IMG/VR virus record: IMGVR_UViG_3300025325_000023
Coordinates: 1-60,418 of that record
Length of the DNA: 60,418 bases
Source of the DNA: a virus
Strand: one strand, 5' to 3'
Part shown: positions 49,036 to 56,745 of the stretch, one piece after another
How the letters are laid out: the number at the start of each line of letters is the position of its first letter
Position numbering within the stretch: the first letter of the stretch is position 1
Made by a program: the position numbers and the translations under genes
Notes under the pieces: generated by a model
Databases searched by the model: none
The model's input: only the letters and a program-made list of their open reading frames with translations
Told to the model about the DNA's origin: nothing

Positions 49036-49645
49036 ACTTCTAAAAGATGTACAACGGGACGGCATACGTCGCACACGGAAATTGTACCTATTGGACACAC
49101 CCTATGAGTACAGGGACACCAGTGACCCACTGAGCCCCAAATACGCCGAGACCTACTACTTATTGGCTTCGGCATCTATTAAAGGCACTGAAGCGGAAGT
49201 TACCCTCTTGCCCGCCGACGAGCGCGGAACGCCACTAAGCACCACACCACTTTCGGGAAGCCTAAAGGGAACCTACGAACACGTCGAAGCTGTACGGAAA
49301 CTAGGATATGACGTCGTCCCGAATACCATCTTATTCCCAGTAGAAGGTGGGGCCACACCTCTTACTCTCGTACCACCGGATTTCACCGCCTGTGTGCCTT
49401 ATGGGGATAATTACACCTTAATACAATTCAAAGATGTATTCAACAATCGATACACCATACCAGGCGTAGCCCATCGGGATGGATACGTGACCATTTTTTC
49501 CAGAGAATATCGCAACACTGGAAGCCTATCAATCTCTTGGAAAGGACAAATGCCCGACTCTATCGTTCAACCTACGATACCACCAAAACAATTACCTATC
49601 CAAGTTCCACAAACCCCGCCGGAGATCACCTGCAATGACCCATGA
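49025..49645 (+). CDS. hypothetical protein
   Basis: A 206-residue protein with GGAG before ATG 49025, beta-rich, with a proline-rich C-terminus (QPTIPPKQLPIQVPQTPPE). Overlaps the interrupted gene. Unknown function. Confidence 0.55.
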   Translation: MRAKLLKDVQRDGIRRTRKLYLLDTPYEYRDTSDPLSPKYAETYYLLASASIKGTEAEVTLLPADERGTPLSTTPLSGSLKGTYEHVEAVRKLGYDVVPNTILFPVEGGATPLTLVPPDFTACVPYGDNYTLIQFKDVFNNRYTIPGVAHRDGYVTIFSREYRNTGSLSISWKGQMPDSIVQPTIPPKQLPIQVPQTPPEITCNDP

Positions 49646-49814
49646 AAACTGCCTTGGATTTTGCCCCCGGTGCGGCCGGGACTACATAAAAGACTTCTAC
49701 GCACCACAAGTCTGCCCACGATGTACAAAAGATATCTGGCAAGAAAGGAAAGACGATGACTCAAGAAATCGACAACTTACTAAAACTGAAGACACGACTA
49801 TCGGGAGACCTTGA
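49635..49814 (+). CDS. small zinc-ribbon protein
   Basis: A 59-residue protein with CPRCG and CPRC spaced 16 residues apart, the pattern of a zinc ribbon. It overlaps both neighbours. Likely a nucleic-acid or protein-contact factor. Confidence 0.5.
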   Translation: MTHENCLGFCPRCGRDYIKDFYAPQVCPRCTKDIWQERKDDDSRNRQLTKTEDTTIGRP

Positions 49815-50343
49815 ATTTCTGAGGGACATCAAACGCGAGTTACAAAAAAAGTTTCTTGCATCTTTAGCCATTTATATTGACCAACAAAAGACAAACTCCT
49901 CAACCTTAATACCATCGACAACGGTATTAGATACCCTGGACAATCTAAAAACCCACCTGACAATAGAAGAAGTGGCTGTAAAACTCCATCAAAGCCTAGA
50001 GCGCACACTGCAAGACCAACAATACGCAAGAATTGACGCAATAGAATTCTGGAATAACTGCCATGGGCCTGAGCAACAACTACCACCGCCAGAGACTTAC
50101 ACAGTCGACCTTTCCGCAGACGGATGTAAATGGGTGATCTCCAGACAGGGGGAAGTGATAGAAACGCCCAACACACTCTTCGGTATTGAAAAACACCAAA
50201 AACTCAGAGCAAAACTTTTGGCTGACCAACCTGAATATGTTGACTGGGCCGAAACGTGCAAAAAAATTTTGGACCCTCATGCCACGCAAAGGTCTATTAC
50301 AACCTATATACAACGTATGTTTAGGTGGAACTCGAATGACTGA
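49756..50343 (+). CDS. hypothetical protein, paralogue of the 50336 gene
   Basis: A 195-residue protein with a helical N-terminal half and a C-terminal segment YTVDLSADGCKWVISRQGEV that matches YTVELAFDRQSWLIYTDGTL in the next gene, so the shared beta segment is duplicated. Function unknown. Confidence 0.5.
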   Translation: MTQEIDNLLKLKTRLSGDLEFLRDIKRELQKKFLASLAIYIDQQKTNSSTLIPSTTVLDTLDNLKTHLTIEEVAVKLHQSLERTLQDQQYARIDAIEFWNNCHGPEQQLPPPETYTVDLSADGCKWVISRQGEVIETPNTLFGIEKHQKLRAKLLADQPEYVDWAETCKKILDPHATQRSITTYIQRMFRWNSND

Positions 50344-50602
50344 CACCACGATAGACCCCGTCTACACTGTAGAACTAGCATTTGATAGACAGAGCTGGTT
50401 GATCTACACGGATGGCACTTTAGTAGACCGAGCCATTACCATTTTGGGTTGCAACCACGACGACGACCTGGAGTTCGCAAAAGTTGAAACAGAGGCTGAT
50501 TACGAAACCTTGGTCGCCATCGCGGAGGCGCGTCAACGACGGTACAACGGATTTACCGCCAGACTACTGCGAACCATCCTCCGACGCTGGGGAGTCATCT
50601 AG
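50336..50602 (+). CDS. hypothetical protein, short paralogue
   Basis: An 88-residue protein; its first half copies the beta segment of the 49756 protein and its second half is helical and basic (IAEARQRRYNGFTARLLRTI). It overlaps the previous gene by 8 bp. Confidence 0.5.
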   Translation: MTDTTIDPVYTVELAFDRQSWLIYTDGTLVDRAITILGCNHDDDLEFAKVETEADYETLVAIAEARQRRYNGFTARLLRTILRRWGVI

Positions 50603-50608
50603 CTCTAT

Positions 50609-50829
50609 ATGGTAGATTCAGATGGCAACGACATCGTAGGATAGTTGTAGTTAATGAAGATCAACAATTCGCTTGTGTCCTATGCCCACACTGTAATCTT
50701 ATGTGTGGTGTAAGCGTGGCCGTCCACAGTCCGTACTGGCCCCTAATGTGTCCGAGTTGCTCCCGATGCACCCAAAAAGCACTCCACGAACTGGCATGTC
50801 GCCTGATAGAAGAACAACGAGATAAGTAG
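50609..50829 (+). pseudogene. frameshifted zinc-ribbon gene
   Basis: An ATG at 50609 encodes only 11 residues (MVDSDGNDIVG). One frame over, RIVVVNEDQQFACVLCPHCN continues as a zinc-ribbon protein with CPHC and CPSC motifs to TAG 50829, but has no standard start. A single-base change near 50632-50640 would join the two into one 70-residue protein. An internal ATG at 50701 would lose the first zinc pair. Confidence 0.4.
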
Positions 50830-50830
50830 T

Positions 50831-51133
50831 GTGTATGGACACTTCCACTCCCCGGACGCCCAACAACTTTATTGGAAATGCCAATTCTGTTCAATAACCA
50901 GCTCCACCTTAATGACAGTGCCGATGCTCAGTTTTTACCCCGTATGCGCTCCATGTCTGCAAAGCAAATGGCCACGACTAATTCCTGAAGTGTGGAAAGA
51001 CTACTCCCAATGCGAGGAGCAAAACCAGGATCTACTAAATAGACAACTAGACATACTGCAACTGGAAAGGGAACGGAAAGAGTTCTGGACTCTCGCGGGC
51101 ATATGGAACTATGTACGAGGCAACCCGGGATGA
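50831..51133 (+). CDS. small metal-binding protein
   Basis: About 100 residues, with CQFC and CAPC giving a possible zinc site, and a charged helix at the C-terminus (LDILQLERERKEFWTLAGIW). The start is GTG 50831 or a later codon. Its stop overlaps the primase-helicase start. Confidence 0.5.
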   Translation: MYGHFHSPDAQQLYWKCQFCSITSSTLMTVPMLSFYPVCAPCLQSKWPRLIPEVWKDYSQCEEQNQDLLNRQLDILQLERERKEFWTLAGIWNYVRGNPG

Positions 51134-53865
51134 GCTTAAAAGAGACCCGCGCCACCCTGTTAAAGACTATAAACTTATTTGAATTCTACGACAGCGTAGG
51201 TTGCACAAGTGATAATTCGGCCACCGGAGAATGGGTGCCATGTCTCTCCCACAAAATCTTTGGTGGAGAAGACACTCACCCCTCAGCGTCATTCAACCGC
51301 CTAACGGGTCATTATAAGGACCACCGTACTGGGTTCACCGGCACCCTATTTGACTTCTGCGCCAAAGTAGGGTTATACAAAGACTGGAAAGAGGCGGTAA
51401 AAGGATTAGCGAAAAAATATGCCCTCCCCCCACCCACCGATGACGACCTCAAGCCGAAGCTCATAGAGTGGAATGACTGCCTGGCCGACGATTTCTTGAA
51501 GGCCAAAACCCCATGTACGTTAGAGGGCCTTAAACTCTCCGGGGCCGCCATCTACTCTTTTCGTAACTCGACCTGCCTAGGCTGGAGTGTCTACGGCAAC
51601 ATAGACAACGTAATAGGAATACACCTAATGCCACGGAATGGACGCCCATTCCCGAAAAACCAAAAAACACACACGGTGAAAAAAAAGAGGCAGGAAAATG
51701 GCTTAATAGGATATCGTGGCATGGCCTTACTATTCCACGAGAACATCGCGCCCAGGAACATATTCTGGACAGAAGGAGTGTCCGATCTTGTAGCCCTTCA
51801 AAGCTATTTTGGCCCCGGTAGCGTTTGTCTTACCAACCCAAATGGTTGTAGCGAAGCCGTCACCCAAACGCAAATCTCTTGCTTGCCCCCAGAACGTATT
51901 AAAATCGTATATGTCATTGCCGATGCCGATCTCCCAGGCCTCAAGGGGGCGGTCGCCAAGGCCTCCGTATTAAACCTCCACGGAATCCTCGCCCTCCCCG
52001 TAGTAGTCCCCTTCCCCATAACCCCTAATCACGGCAATGACCTTAGAGACCTCTTGGCCGCCGGTATGCCCTATAAAGGGTACGAAACGTATGAGGAGCT
52101 ACTGCTAAAACACCTAAAACCAATAACACCGGATATGTATGAAGAAGCAGAGAAAGAGGAAAAGAAAGAAGAGAAGAAAGAAGCGTTACAGTTAATGCAA
52201 CGGTTAGGACTTAGTATTGTTGAAACTAATCTGGCCGGAACAGCCGTCCGCCTATACTGTTCACACACAAGCCGTCAACTAGACTTCTCAATGCGCGTCG
52301 GCTGTTATGATGAACTAGCAATGCTCATCGGAGAACCCTTCACTCAGTCCGTCACCAAGGATCGCCAACCCCCAGCCGGGGTGTACTCCATGGAATTGTT
52401 CAAAACCGCCTTGGCGTTATTCGTATCCTGCGAAAACCTAAAACGTAACCGAGTCGTTGGTGCCGGGGTGTGGAATGCGGGAAGCGGCGACCTCTTGTTG
52501 GTATCCAACCAACAATGCTTTACTGTTACCAAAGGGGTCCTTCATAGCTCGCCCCCAGTACAACACAACCTCTTGGCTAACCTGAACTGTGATGCTGACT
52601 GGCTCCTTCCAGAACGACTGACGACGGAACTGGCCCTGGCCCAGGACCCTGTTTACCGAATCAAGCAGTTTCACGACGTAGTGAACATCGTCCACACTTG
52701 GCCATGGGCCGAACCACATATGGGAGAAATGGCCGTCGGCCTACTCTGTGCTACCCTAATTCAAGACCTTTGGGCTTGGCGACCTACCGTTATAGTAACA
52801 GGAGAGAGTGCAACCGGTAAAACCTCTCTCTTTAGACTATTCCGCAAACTCTGCTTAGGGCTCGCCATCGAAACAGCCAACACTACCGTGGCAGGCATCA
52901 TACAATCAACCCAAGGAAGCTCAAGTCCACTATTCATCGACGAAATTGACCAGAGAAGGACCAAAGAACAGCAAGAGCTACTCCAAATGTTACGATTGTC
53001 ATCACAAGGACAACCGATAAGAAGAGGAACGGGAGGACAAATAGCTAAAGTCTATCATGTCAAACACTTAGCATGGCTGGCAGGCATTTCCTCCGCCTCA
53101 CTAGCGCAGGCAGACCTAAACCGACAAATCGACTTGTCCTTAGTACGCCGAGACAAGGGCCGATTCGCCACCCCCACGAACCGAGAGATTGAGAGTTTGG
53201 GTTGGGCCTTGATGGGCTCCGTGTTGGTTGTGGCCAAGGAGGCTATAGCCCTCGCTAGGGCTCTCCAGATGCCCCCAGATGGCGTCGGAGGAGAACTGGC
53301 CCGTCTATGGGAGTCCCGCGTCGTCCCGTGCGCCATGAGGGCCGCCCTGCACGATATGGACATAGATGAAGCTCGCGAGTACACAGAATCGGTAGTAATA
53401 CCGATGATAACCCCCGAAGCCAAAAATGAGATAGCTGGGTCTTCGGACCATAACCTCTTATTCGACCATTTAATGCACACACCCCACAAATACCGCATAG
53501 CCGGACAGGAGTACACGGACACCCTCTACTCTCTAATTGCTACAGACCAACCCATCCCTCCAGATGTACAAACTGTCTTTGGCTACGCCGGTGTGGCTTT
53601 TTTGAAATCTCACCGTGACGGTCCATGTGTTGCTTTTAATTGTACTAAACTTGTCGGCCCTGACGGCCTACTTGCCAAACACACTGAATGGCACGGACAT
53701 GGTGGGATTAAAACGATTTTGAGGAGAATGATTGATCTCGCCCCCGTGGAGAGATACTGCATTATCGGGGGCAAAGGGGCCCGTGCTATGGTATTCCCAA
53801 TCGCTAACATACGGCAACGTTACGAGTTAGAGAAAAATTTGGCGGAAAGGGAAATTATACATTAG
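51130..53865 (+). CDS. primase-helicase fusion
   Basis: A 911-residue replication protein. The N-terminus has a CHC2-like region with HPSASFNRLTGHYKDHRTGF. A TOPRIM primase follows, FWTEGVSDLVAL (Glu215) and VIADADLPGL. A coiled linker (about 335-355) leads to an SF3/D5-like AAA helicase, with Walker A GESATGKT (558-565) and Walker B FIDEIDQRR. It would prime and unwind the phage fork. The ATG overlaps the previous stop (ATGA). An AT-rich origin candidate follows directly. Confidence 0.85.
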   Translation: MSLKETRATLLKTINLFEFYDSVGCTSDNSATGEWVPCLSHKIFGGEDTHPSASFNRLTGHYKDHRTGFTGTLFDFCAKVGLYKDWKEAVKGLAKKYALPPPTDDDLKPKLIEWNDCLADDFLKAKTPCTLEGLKLSGAAIYSFRNSTCLGWSVYGNIDNVIGIHLMPRNGRPFPKNQKTHTVKKKRQENGLIGYRGMALLFHENIAPRNIFWTEGVSDLVALQSYFGPGSVCLTNPNGCSEAVTQTQISCLPPERIKIVYVIADADLPGLKGAVAKASVLNLHGILALPVVVPFPITPNHGNDLRDLLAAGMPYKGYETYEELLLKHLKPITPDMYEEAEKEEKKEEKKEALQLMQRLGLSIVETNLAGTAVRLYCSHTSRQLDFSMRVGCYDELAMLIGEPFTQSVTKDRQPPAGVYSMELFKTALALFVSCENLKRNRVVGAGVWNAGSGDLLLVSNQQCFTVTKGVLHSSPPVQHNLLANLNCDADWLLPERLTTELALAQDPVYRIKQFHDVVNIVHTWPWAEPHMGEMAVGLLCATLIQDLWAWRPTVIVTGESATGKTSLFRLFRKLCLGLAIETANTTVAGIIQSTQGSSSPLFIDEIDQRRTKEQQELLQMLRLSSQGQPIRRGTGGQIAKVYHVKHLAWLAGISSASLAQADLNRQIDLSLVRRDKGRFATPTNREIESLGWALMGSVLVVAKEAIALARALQMPPDGVGGELARLWESRVVPCAMRAALHDMDIDEAREYTESVVIPMITPEAKNEIAGSSDHNLLFDHLMHTPHKYRIAGQEYTDTLYSLIATDQPIPPDVQTVFGYAGVAFLKSHRDGPCVAFNCTKLVGPDGLLAKHTEWHGHGGIKTILRRMIDLAPVERYCIIGGKGARAMVFPIANIRQRYELEKNLAEREIIH

Positions 53866-53979
53866 ACATTATACAGGGTCGATTTACATACATACCCCCT
53901 TAAGAACACACACTCTATAATAATAAAATAAATTCTCTAAGATAGATAGGTATATATGTACCACACCCCTGTATAATGT
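53866..53979. other. AT-rich 13-bp inverted repeat, candidate origin
   Basis: ACATTATACAGGG (53866-53878) and CCCTGTATAATGT (53967-53979) are perfect complements around an 88-bp, very AT-rich segment. Base skew of the + strand switches here from C/A-rich (left) to G/T-rich (right) although all flanking genes run rightward. The position just after the primase-helicase fits a replication origin. Confidence 0.6.
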
Positions 53980-54011
53980 ATAATTGTATAAAAAGAAAAG
54001 GGAAGAAGTAC

Positions 54012-54077
54012 ATGAAACGTCGTAGATTTCTTACATCATGTTTCCTAAGTACAACATTGGGGGGGGGTGGCCCGTAA
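54012..54077 (+). CDS. 21-residue Tat-signal-like peptide, broken at G9
   Basis: ATG 54012, after GGGAAGAAG, reads MKRRRFLTSCFLSTTLGGGG and stops. RRRFLTS is a good twin-arginine motif, but the coding frame ends at a nine-G run (54059-54067). It may be the remnant of a Tat-substrate gene or a slip-switched one. Confidence 0.4.
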   Translation: MKRRRFLTSCFLSTTLGGGGP

Positions 54078-54087
54078 AATGGCCTGA

Positions 54088-54115
54088 TTGACAAATAGGG
54101 GTTTTGTAGTATAGT
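54088..54115 (+). promoter_or_regulatory. sigma-70-type promoter
   Basis: TTGACA (54088-54093), 16-nt spacer, TATAGT (54110-54115), with a GTTTTGT spacer element and TATAGTTA as in the 2822 promoter. It precedes the 54134 gene's GGAGG site and would drive the accessory arm. Confidence 0.75.
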
Positions 54116-54133
54116 TACTTGGAGGATTTTCTC

Positions 54134-54310
54134 ATGTTTTATTTCTTCTCTGTCTTTTTTTCTCTATTTTTGGTCATGGGGTTCACCTACGTGTTGTCGT
54201 ATTTTGTGACTTATTCGGCGACTTTGCGGGCGATTAAGGCTGATAGGGCGGAGCAAGAGCGCTTGAATGGCGGGGCTCGGATTTTTACCAGAAGGGCAAA
54301 GGGTGATTAG
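54134..54310 (+). CDS. small membrane protein, paralogue 1
   Basis: A 58-residue protein with a Phe-rich membrane segment (FYFFSVFFSLFLVMGFTYVL) and a basic C-terminus. Start at ATG 54134, 8 nt after GGAGG. Similar in layout to the next gene (YF-x2-T then LRAIKADRAEQ). Confidence 0.55.
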   Translation: MFYFFSVFFSLFLVMGFTYVLSYFVTYSATLRAIKADRAEQERLNGGARIFTRRAKGD

Positions 54311-54312
54311 TT

Positions 54313-54543
54313 ATGGAGTTTTCCATTTTTAATTTCTTTGTTATATTCGTACTTATCTCATTTATCCTTGTTTGTTTCTCCGTTTCTATGTACTTTATCA
54401 CACGTGTAGCTGTGTTAAAGTCTATTGAGGAGGATAGGGAGGGGCAAAAGAGGGAGGAAGCGGCTAAATCAAGGGAGCTATGGGCTTACGATAAACAGAT
54501 GAGGGCCCAAAAGAAGGCCGGGCTTCTGGTTAAACTAGACTAA
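54313..54543 (+). CDS. small membrane protein, paralogue 2
   Basis: A 76-residue protein with an N-terminal membrane segment (NFFVIFVLISFILVCFSVSM) then MYFITRVAVLKSIEEDREGQ, alignable with its neighbour. Charged cytoplasmic-type tail. Possibly interacts with the membrane TatA downstream; that is inference from place only. Confidence 0.5.
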   Translation: MEFSIFNFFVIFVLISFILVCFSVSMYFITRVAVLKSIEEDREGQKREEAAKSRELWAYDKQMRAQKKAGLLVKLD

Positions 54544-54544
54544 T

Positions 54545-54573
54545 GTGTACTGATTATGAGTATTTTAGTACAC
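54545..54573. promoter_or_regulatory. inverted repeat, possible operator
   Basis: GTGTACT (54545-54551) and AGTACAC (54567-54573) are perfect complements across 15 bp. There is no T-run, so this is more like an operator than a terminator. Confidence 0.4.
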
Positions 54574-54608
54574 AATTAGTATGACCTGTACTTGCGTCCT
54601 GGTGTAAT

Positions 54609-54845
54609 ATGGTAACATGTCAGCGCCCTTTGCTGAAGATCTCGGACCCAACCCGGGGGACGCTCCTTGATGATAAGTATATAGGGTGGGGGCAATCCGG
54701 TGGCGTTGACATTGTAGAGCTAGGGCCCGGCGACCCGGTTCCGGCGTTCCTTTTTGAACCACAGGGGGTGCTGTACCCGGCTGTTCTTATCCCCCATGAA
54801 GATGGGTTTCCCATACCTGAGGTTTACAATACTCACGTGTTTTGA
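54609..54845 (+). CDS. hypothetical protein
   Basis: A 78-residue protein, Gly/Pro-rich (VDIVELGPGDPVPAFLFEPQ), with a poor ribosome site. Coding is plausible from its position and length only. Confidence 0.4.
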   Translation: MVTCQRPLLKISDPTRGTLLDDKYIGWGQSGGVDIVELGPGDPVPAFLFEPQGVLYPAVLIPHEDGFPIPEVYNTHVF

Positions 54846-54858
54846 AAGGCAGGTTCCC

Positions 54859-55098
54859 ATGGTTTTAATTCCTGATTTTGTGTTGGCCTCAATGATTCTA
54901 GTTGGATTTTGCATAGGGATAGGGTCGGGTTTAACTTGGCTTGAGAAGAAGTTTCCCCCATTTCCGTTGCACAGTCCCTTTTGGTTGAACAAAATCCATG
55001 ATGTTTGTTGGTTCCTGTTCTCTAGGTTCGTATTCGGGCTCGGGCTAGTATCTCTAGTTAGTGTGGTCATCCTTACTCTTTATGGTCAAGGAATCTAG
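54859..55098 (+). CDS. two-pass membrane protein
   Basis: A 79-residue protein with hydrophobic segments (about 5-24 and 52-76). The ATG at 54859 follows AGG. It is the gene immediately before tatA, so a membrane partner of the export system is possible, though it does not resemble TatC (six helices) or TatB. Confidence 0.5.
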   Translation: MVLIPDFVLASMILVGFCIGIGSGLTWLEKKFPPFPLHSPFWLNKIHDVCWFLFSRFVFGLGLVSLVSVVILTLYGQGI

Positions 55099-55107
55099 GG
55101 GTGTATT

Positions 55108-55293
55108 ATGTTCGGCATAGGTCCTATGGAGATTTGTATTGTTGGAGTTGTGGCCGTGCTCCTGTTTGGGAGCAAGTTGCCCGGCCTGGCTCGGTCCCTT
55201 GGGGCGGCTATACCAGCATTCAAGGCTGGTTTGAGCGAGCTTGATAGGGAAACCAAAGAAGTAGAACGTGAAATACGAAAGGTGGTGCAGTGA
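55108..55293 (+). CDS. tatA: TatA/E-family twin-arginine translocase subunit
   Basis: A 61-residue protein with the TatA hallmark: short N-terminal membrane helix (about 4-20), hinge FGSKLPGLARSLG, and an amphipathic helix (AIPAFKAGLSELDRETKEVE). Chromosomal TatA and TatE multimerise to form the pore that exports folded proteins with twin-arginine signals; TatC supplies recognition and is not seen here, so the host TatC must be used. Two Tat-signal genes follow with 0-1 bp spacing, so they form one transcription unit with it. The phage encodes little else of the machinery. Confidence 0.88.
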   Translation: MFGIGPMEICIVGVVAVLLFGSKLPGLARSLGAAIPAFKAGLSELDRETKEVEREIRKVVQ

Positions 55294-55724
55294 TGCCTGA
55301 TCGCAGAGGGTTTATAGGAGCCTGTTTCGCAGGTCTTGCTGGGGTATCCGTTGCTGCTACGGTGGGGCCAGTGTTGGAGGTAACCAGGAAATTGGTTTTT
55401 CCAAAGAGTCTTGAGGAGCTAGACAGGGATGGGCCGATTTGTGTGACCTCCATGGCGGGCGCACAACGGTTCCCCGAGTTTATAAGTATTTTGGACTCGT
55501 CATCCCGCCCGGATGTGTGGTTTGGGGTAACCCATAGGCAGATTACTGCGATGGGAAAAGAGAAGTACGCGGCCTTTGTTAAGGCGCATTTGCAGATAAA
55601 TCACGATTTTGGGTATAAACGGATGCATGGCGTAGCAAATACTTTTGACTTGTCCCATGGTGGTCCGTTTGGGGTTCGTCACGTTGATGGCTTTAGTGAT
55701 TTACAGGAGGGTGGGTATGTCTAG
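55293..55724 (+). CDS. Tat-signal exported protein A
   Basis: A 143-residue protein starting MPDRRGFIGACFAGLAGVSV, with twin arginines followed by F-I-G and a hydrophobic segment: a clear Tat signal. The mature part has VWFGVTHRQITAMG and HGVANTFDLSHGGPFG. It may bind a cofactor, which would explain Tat use, but no cofactor motif is certain. Its start overlaps the TatA stop, which strongly couples the two. Confidence 0.75.
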   Translation: MPDRRGFIGACFAGLAGVSVAATVGPVLEVTRKLVFPKSLEELDRDGPICVTSMAGAQRFPEFISILDSSSRPDVWFGVTHRQITAMGKEKYAAFVKAHLQINHDFGYKRMHGVANTFDLSHGGPFGVRHVDGFSDLQEGGYV

Positions 55725-56094
55725 TCGTCGTGGTTTTATCGGTCGGTGCCTAGCCGGCCTGGTTGGTGTTGGTGCGTTGACTACCGGGGCCGTTGTCAAG
55801 GCGGTATCGCCAGAAGAGATGGATTCTACCAATGTTGCGAAGGATTACGACCTAGACGAAGTGATAGCGTGGGTGAGACGTGCGCAGCAGCATATAAAAT
55901 TTATTCCTCCAATCGCTCCTCCTCCTCCACCTCCGTCGTCACCGACGACTATCTGGCCTGGGGACGAGCAGCCTGGTTGTTTTTTAGTTTACGATGCAGA
56001 TAATAGGTATGAGTACACGTTTGCACCACAGATGGAGCTTGGTACTAAGAAAGATGGGCGCATTGTGTTTAATGCTGGGGGGTGGGTAGCATGA
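55717..56094 (+). CDS. Tat-signal exported protein B
   Basis: A 125-residue protein starting MSSRRGFIGRCLAGLVGVGA, sharing RRGFIG with protein A. A Pro-rich linker (PPIAPPPPPPSSPTT) joins it to a C-terminal Tyr/Phe domain. It overlaps protein A by 8 bp and is preceded by GGAGGG. It is probably a folded or cofactor-bearing periplasmic or outer protein. Confidence 0.75.
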   Translation: MSSRRGFIGRCLAGLVGVGALTTGAVVKAVSPEEMDSTNVAKDYDLDEVIAWVRRAQQHIKFIPPIAPPPPPPSSPTTIWPGDEQPGCFLVYDADNRYEYTFAPQMELGTKKDGRIVFNAGGWVA

Positions 56095-56462
56095 AGATGC
56101 GGTCGTTTCTACGACGGTTAGATGCCTTGCGAATGCCGGTGGAGTGTTTAGCTGTGCGATGTAAGTTGGATGTGAAGAGGGTGGAGGAGTTGCTGGCTGG
56201 CAAGAGTGAGGATAAGGACGAGTGGTTTTCTATGTGTGATGCTATTGGGGTGGGCCCTTTGCGGCCTCCAACGACCCCGGCTGAGTATCGTAGGCTACAA
56301 GCTACCGCCAAGGCTTTGAAGATATGCAGTCTAACCCAAGTGAGTTCGGCCTTGGAGGGTCAGGCGTTAATTCAGACTCAATTTGATAAGATGGTTGCTA
56401 ATACAGCAGCTACGTTGTTGGTAGATGAGGATCAGGCGAAATTGTGGTGGCCTTTTGAATAG
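56091..56462 (+). CDS. HTH-like regulator candidate
   Basis: A 123-residue protein. RLDALRMPVECLAVRCKLDV and KRVEELLAGK resemble an XRE-like helix-turn-helix. The remainder is helical. It could be a phage transcription factor, possibly the repressor or antirepressor, but the match is weak. It overlaps the preceding stop (ATGA). Confidence 0.45.
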   Translation: MKMRSFLRRLDALRMPVECLAVRCKLDVKRVEELLAGKSEDKDEWFSMCDAIGVGPLRPPTTPAEYRRLQATAKALKICSLTQVSSALEGQALIQTQFDKMVANTAATLLVDEDQAKLWWPFE

Positions 56463-56473
56463 GGGAAGATAAT

Positions 56474-56725
56474 ATGGTGAGTCCACAGGGGTTGGAGTTG
56501 CAAGATTTAGGTGGGTATGAAGCGGATTTGAAATTGGCATATGAAAATGCCTTGGCGGTGTTGGTATTGAGCGTTTTGAATGAACCTCGTCGACGGTTTA
56601 AACATCGGCGCTTGCATAGGCGTTTGGATCAAATTGAAAGTTTGCGGTGGGCGGTGCATAGTCTGCGCCAAGATTGCGAGAGGGATAAGGTCACGTATAT
56701 AAAGAATAAACGTTCCAGAAGGTAA
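56474..56725 (+). CDS. basic helical hypothetical protein
   Basis: An 83-residue protein with an acidic N-terminus and a strongly basic C-terminus (RRRFKHRRLHRRLDQIESLR). Possibly nucleic-acid binding. Unknown. Confidence 0.5.
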   Translation: MVSPQGLELQDLGGYEADLKLAYENALAVLVLSVLNEPRRRFKHRRLHRRLDQIESLRWAVHSLRQDCERDKVTYIKNKRSRR

Positions 56726-56745
56726 TAATTTCTAAAGGGGGTGTT

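Noticed and set aside
54545-54573. Terminator
   Set aside because: The inverted repeat has no T-run; listed as operator-like instead.
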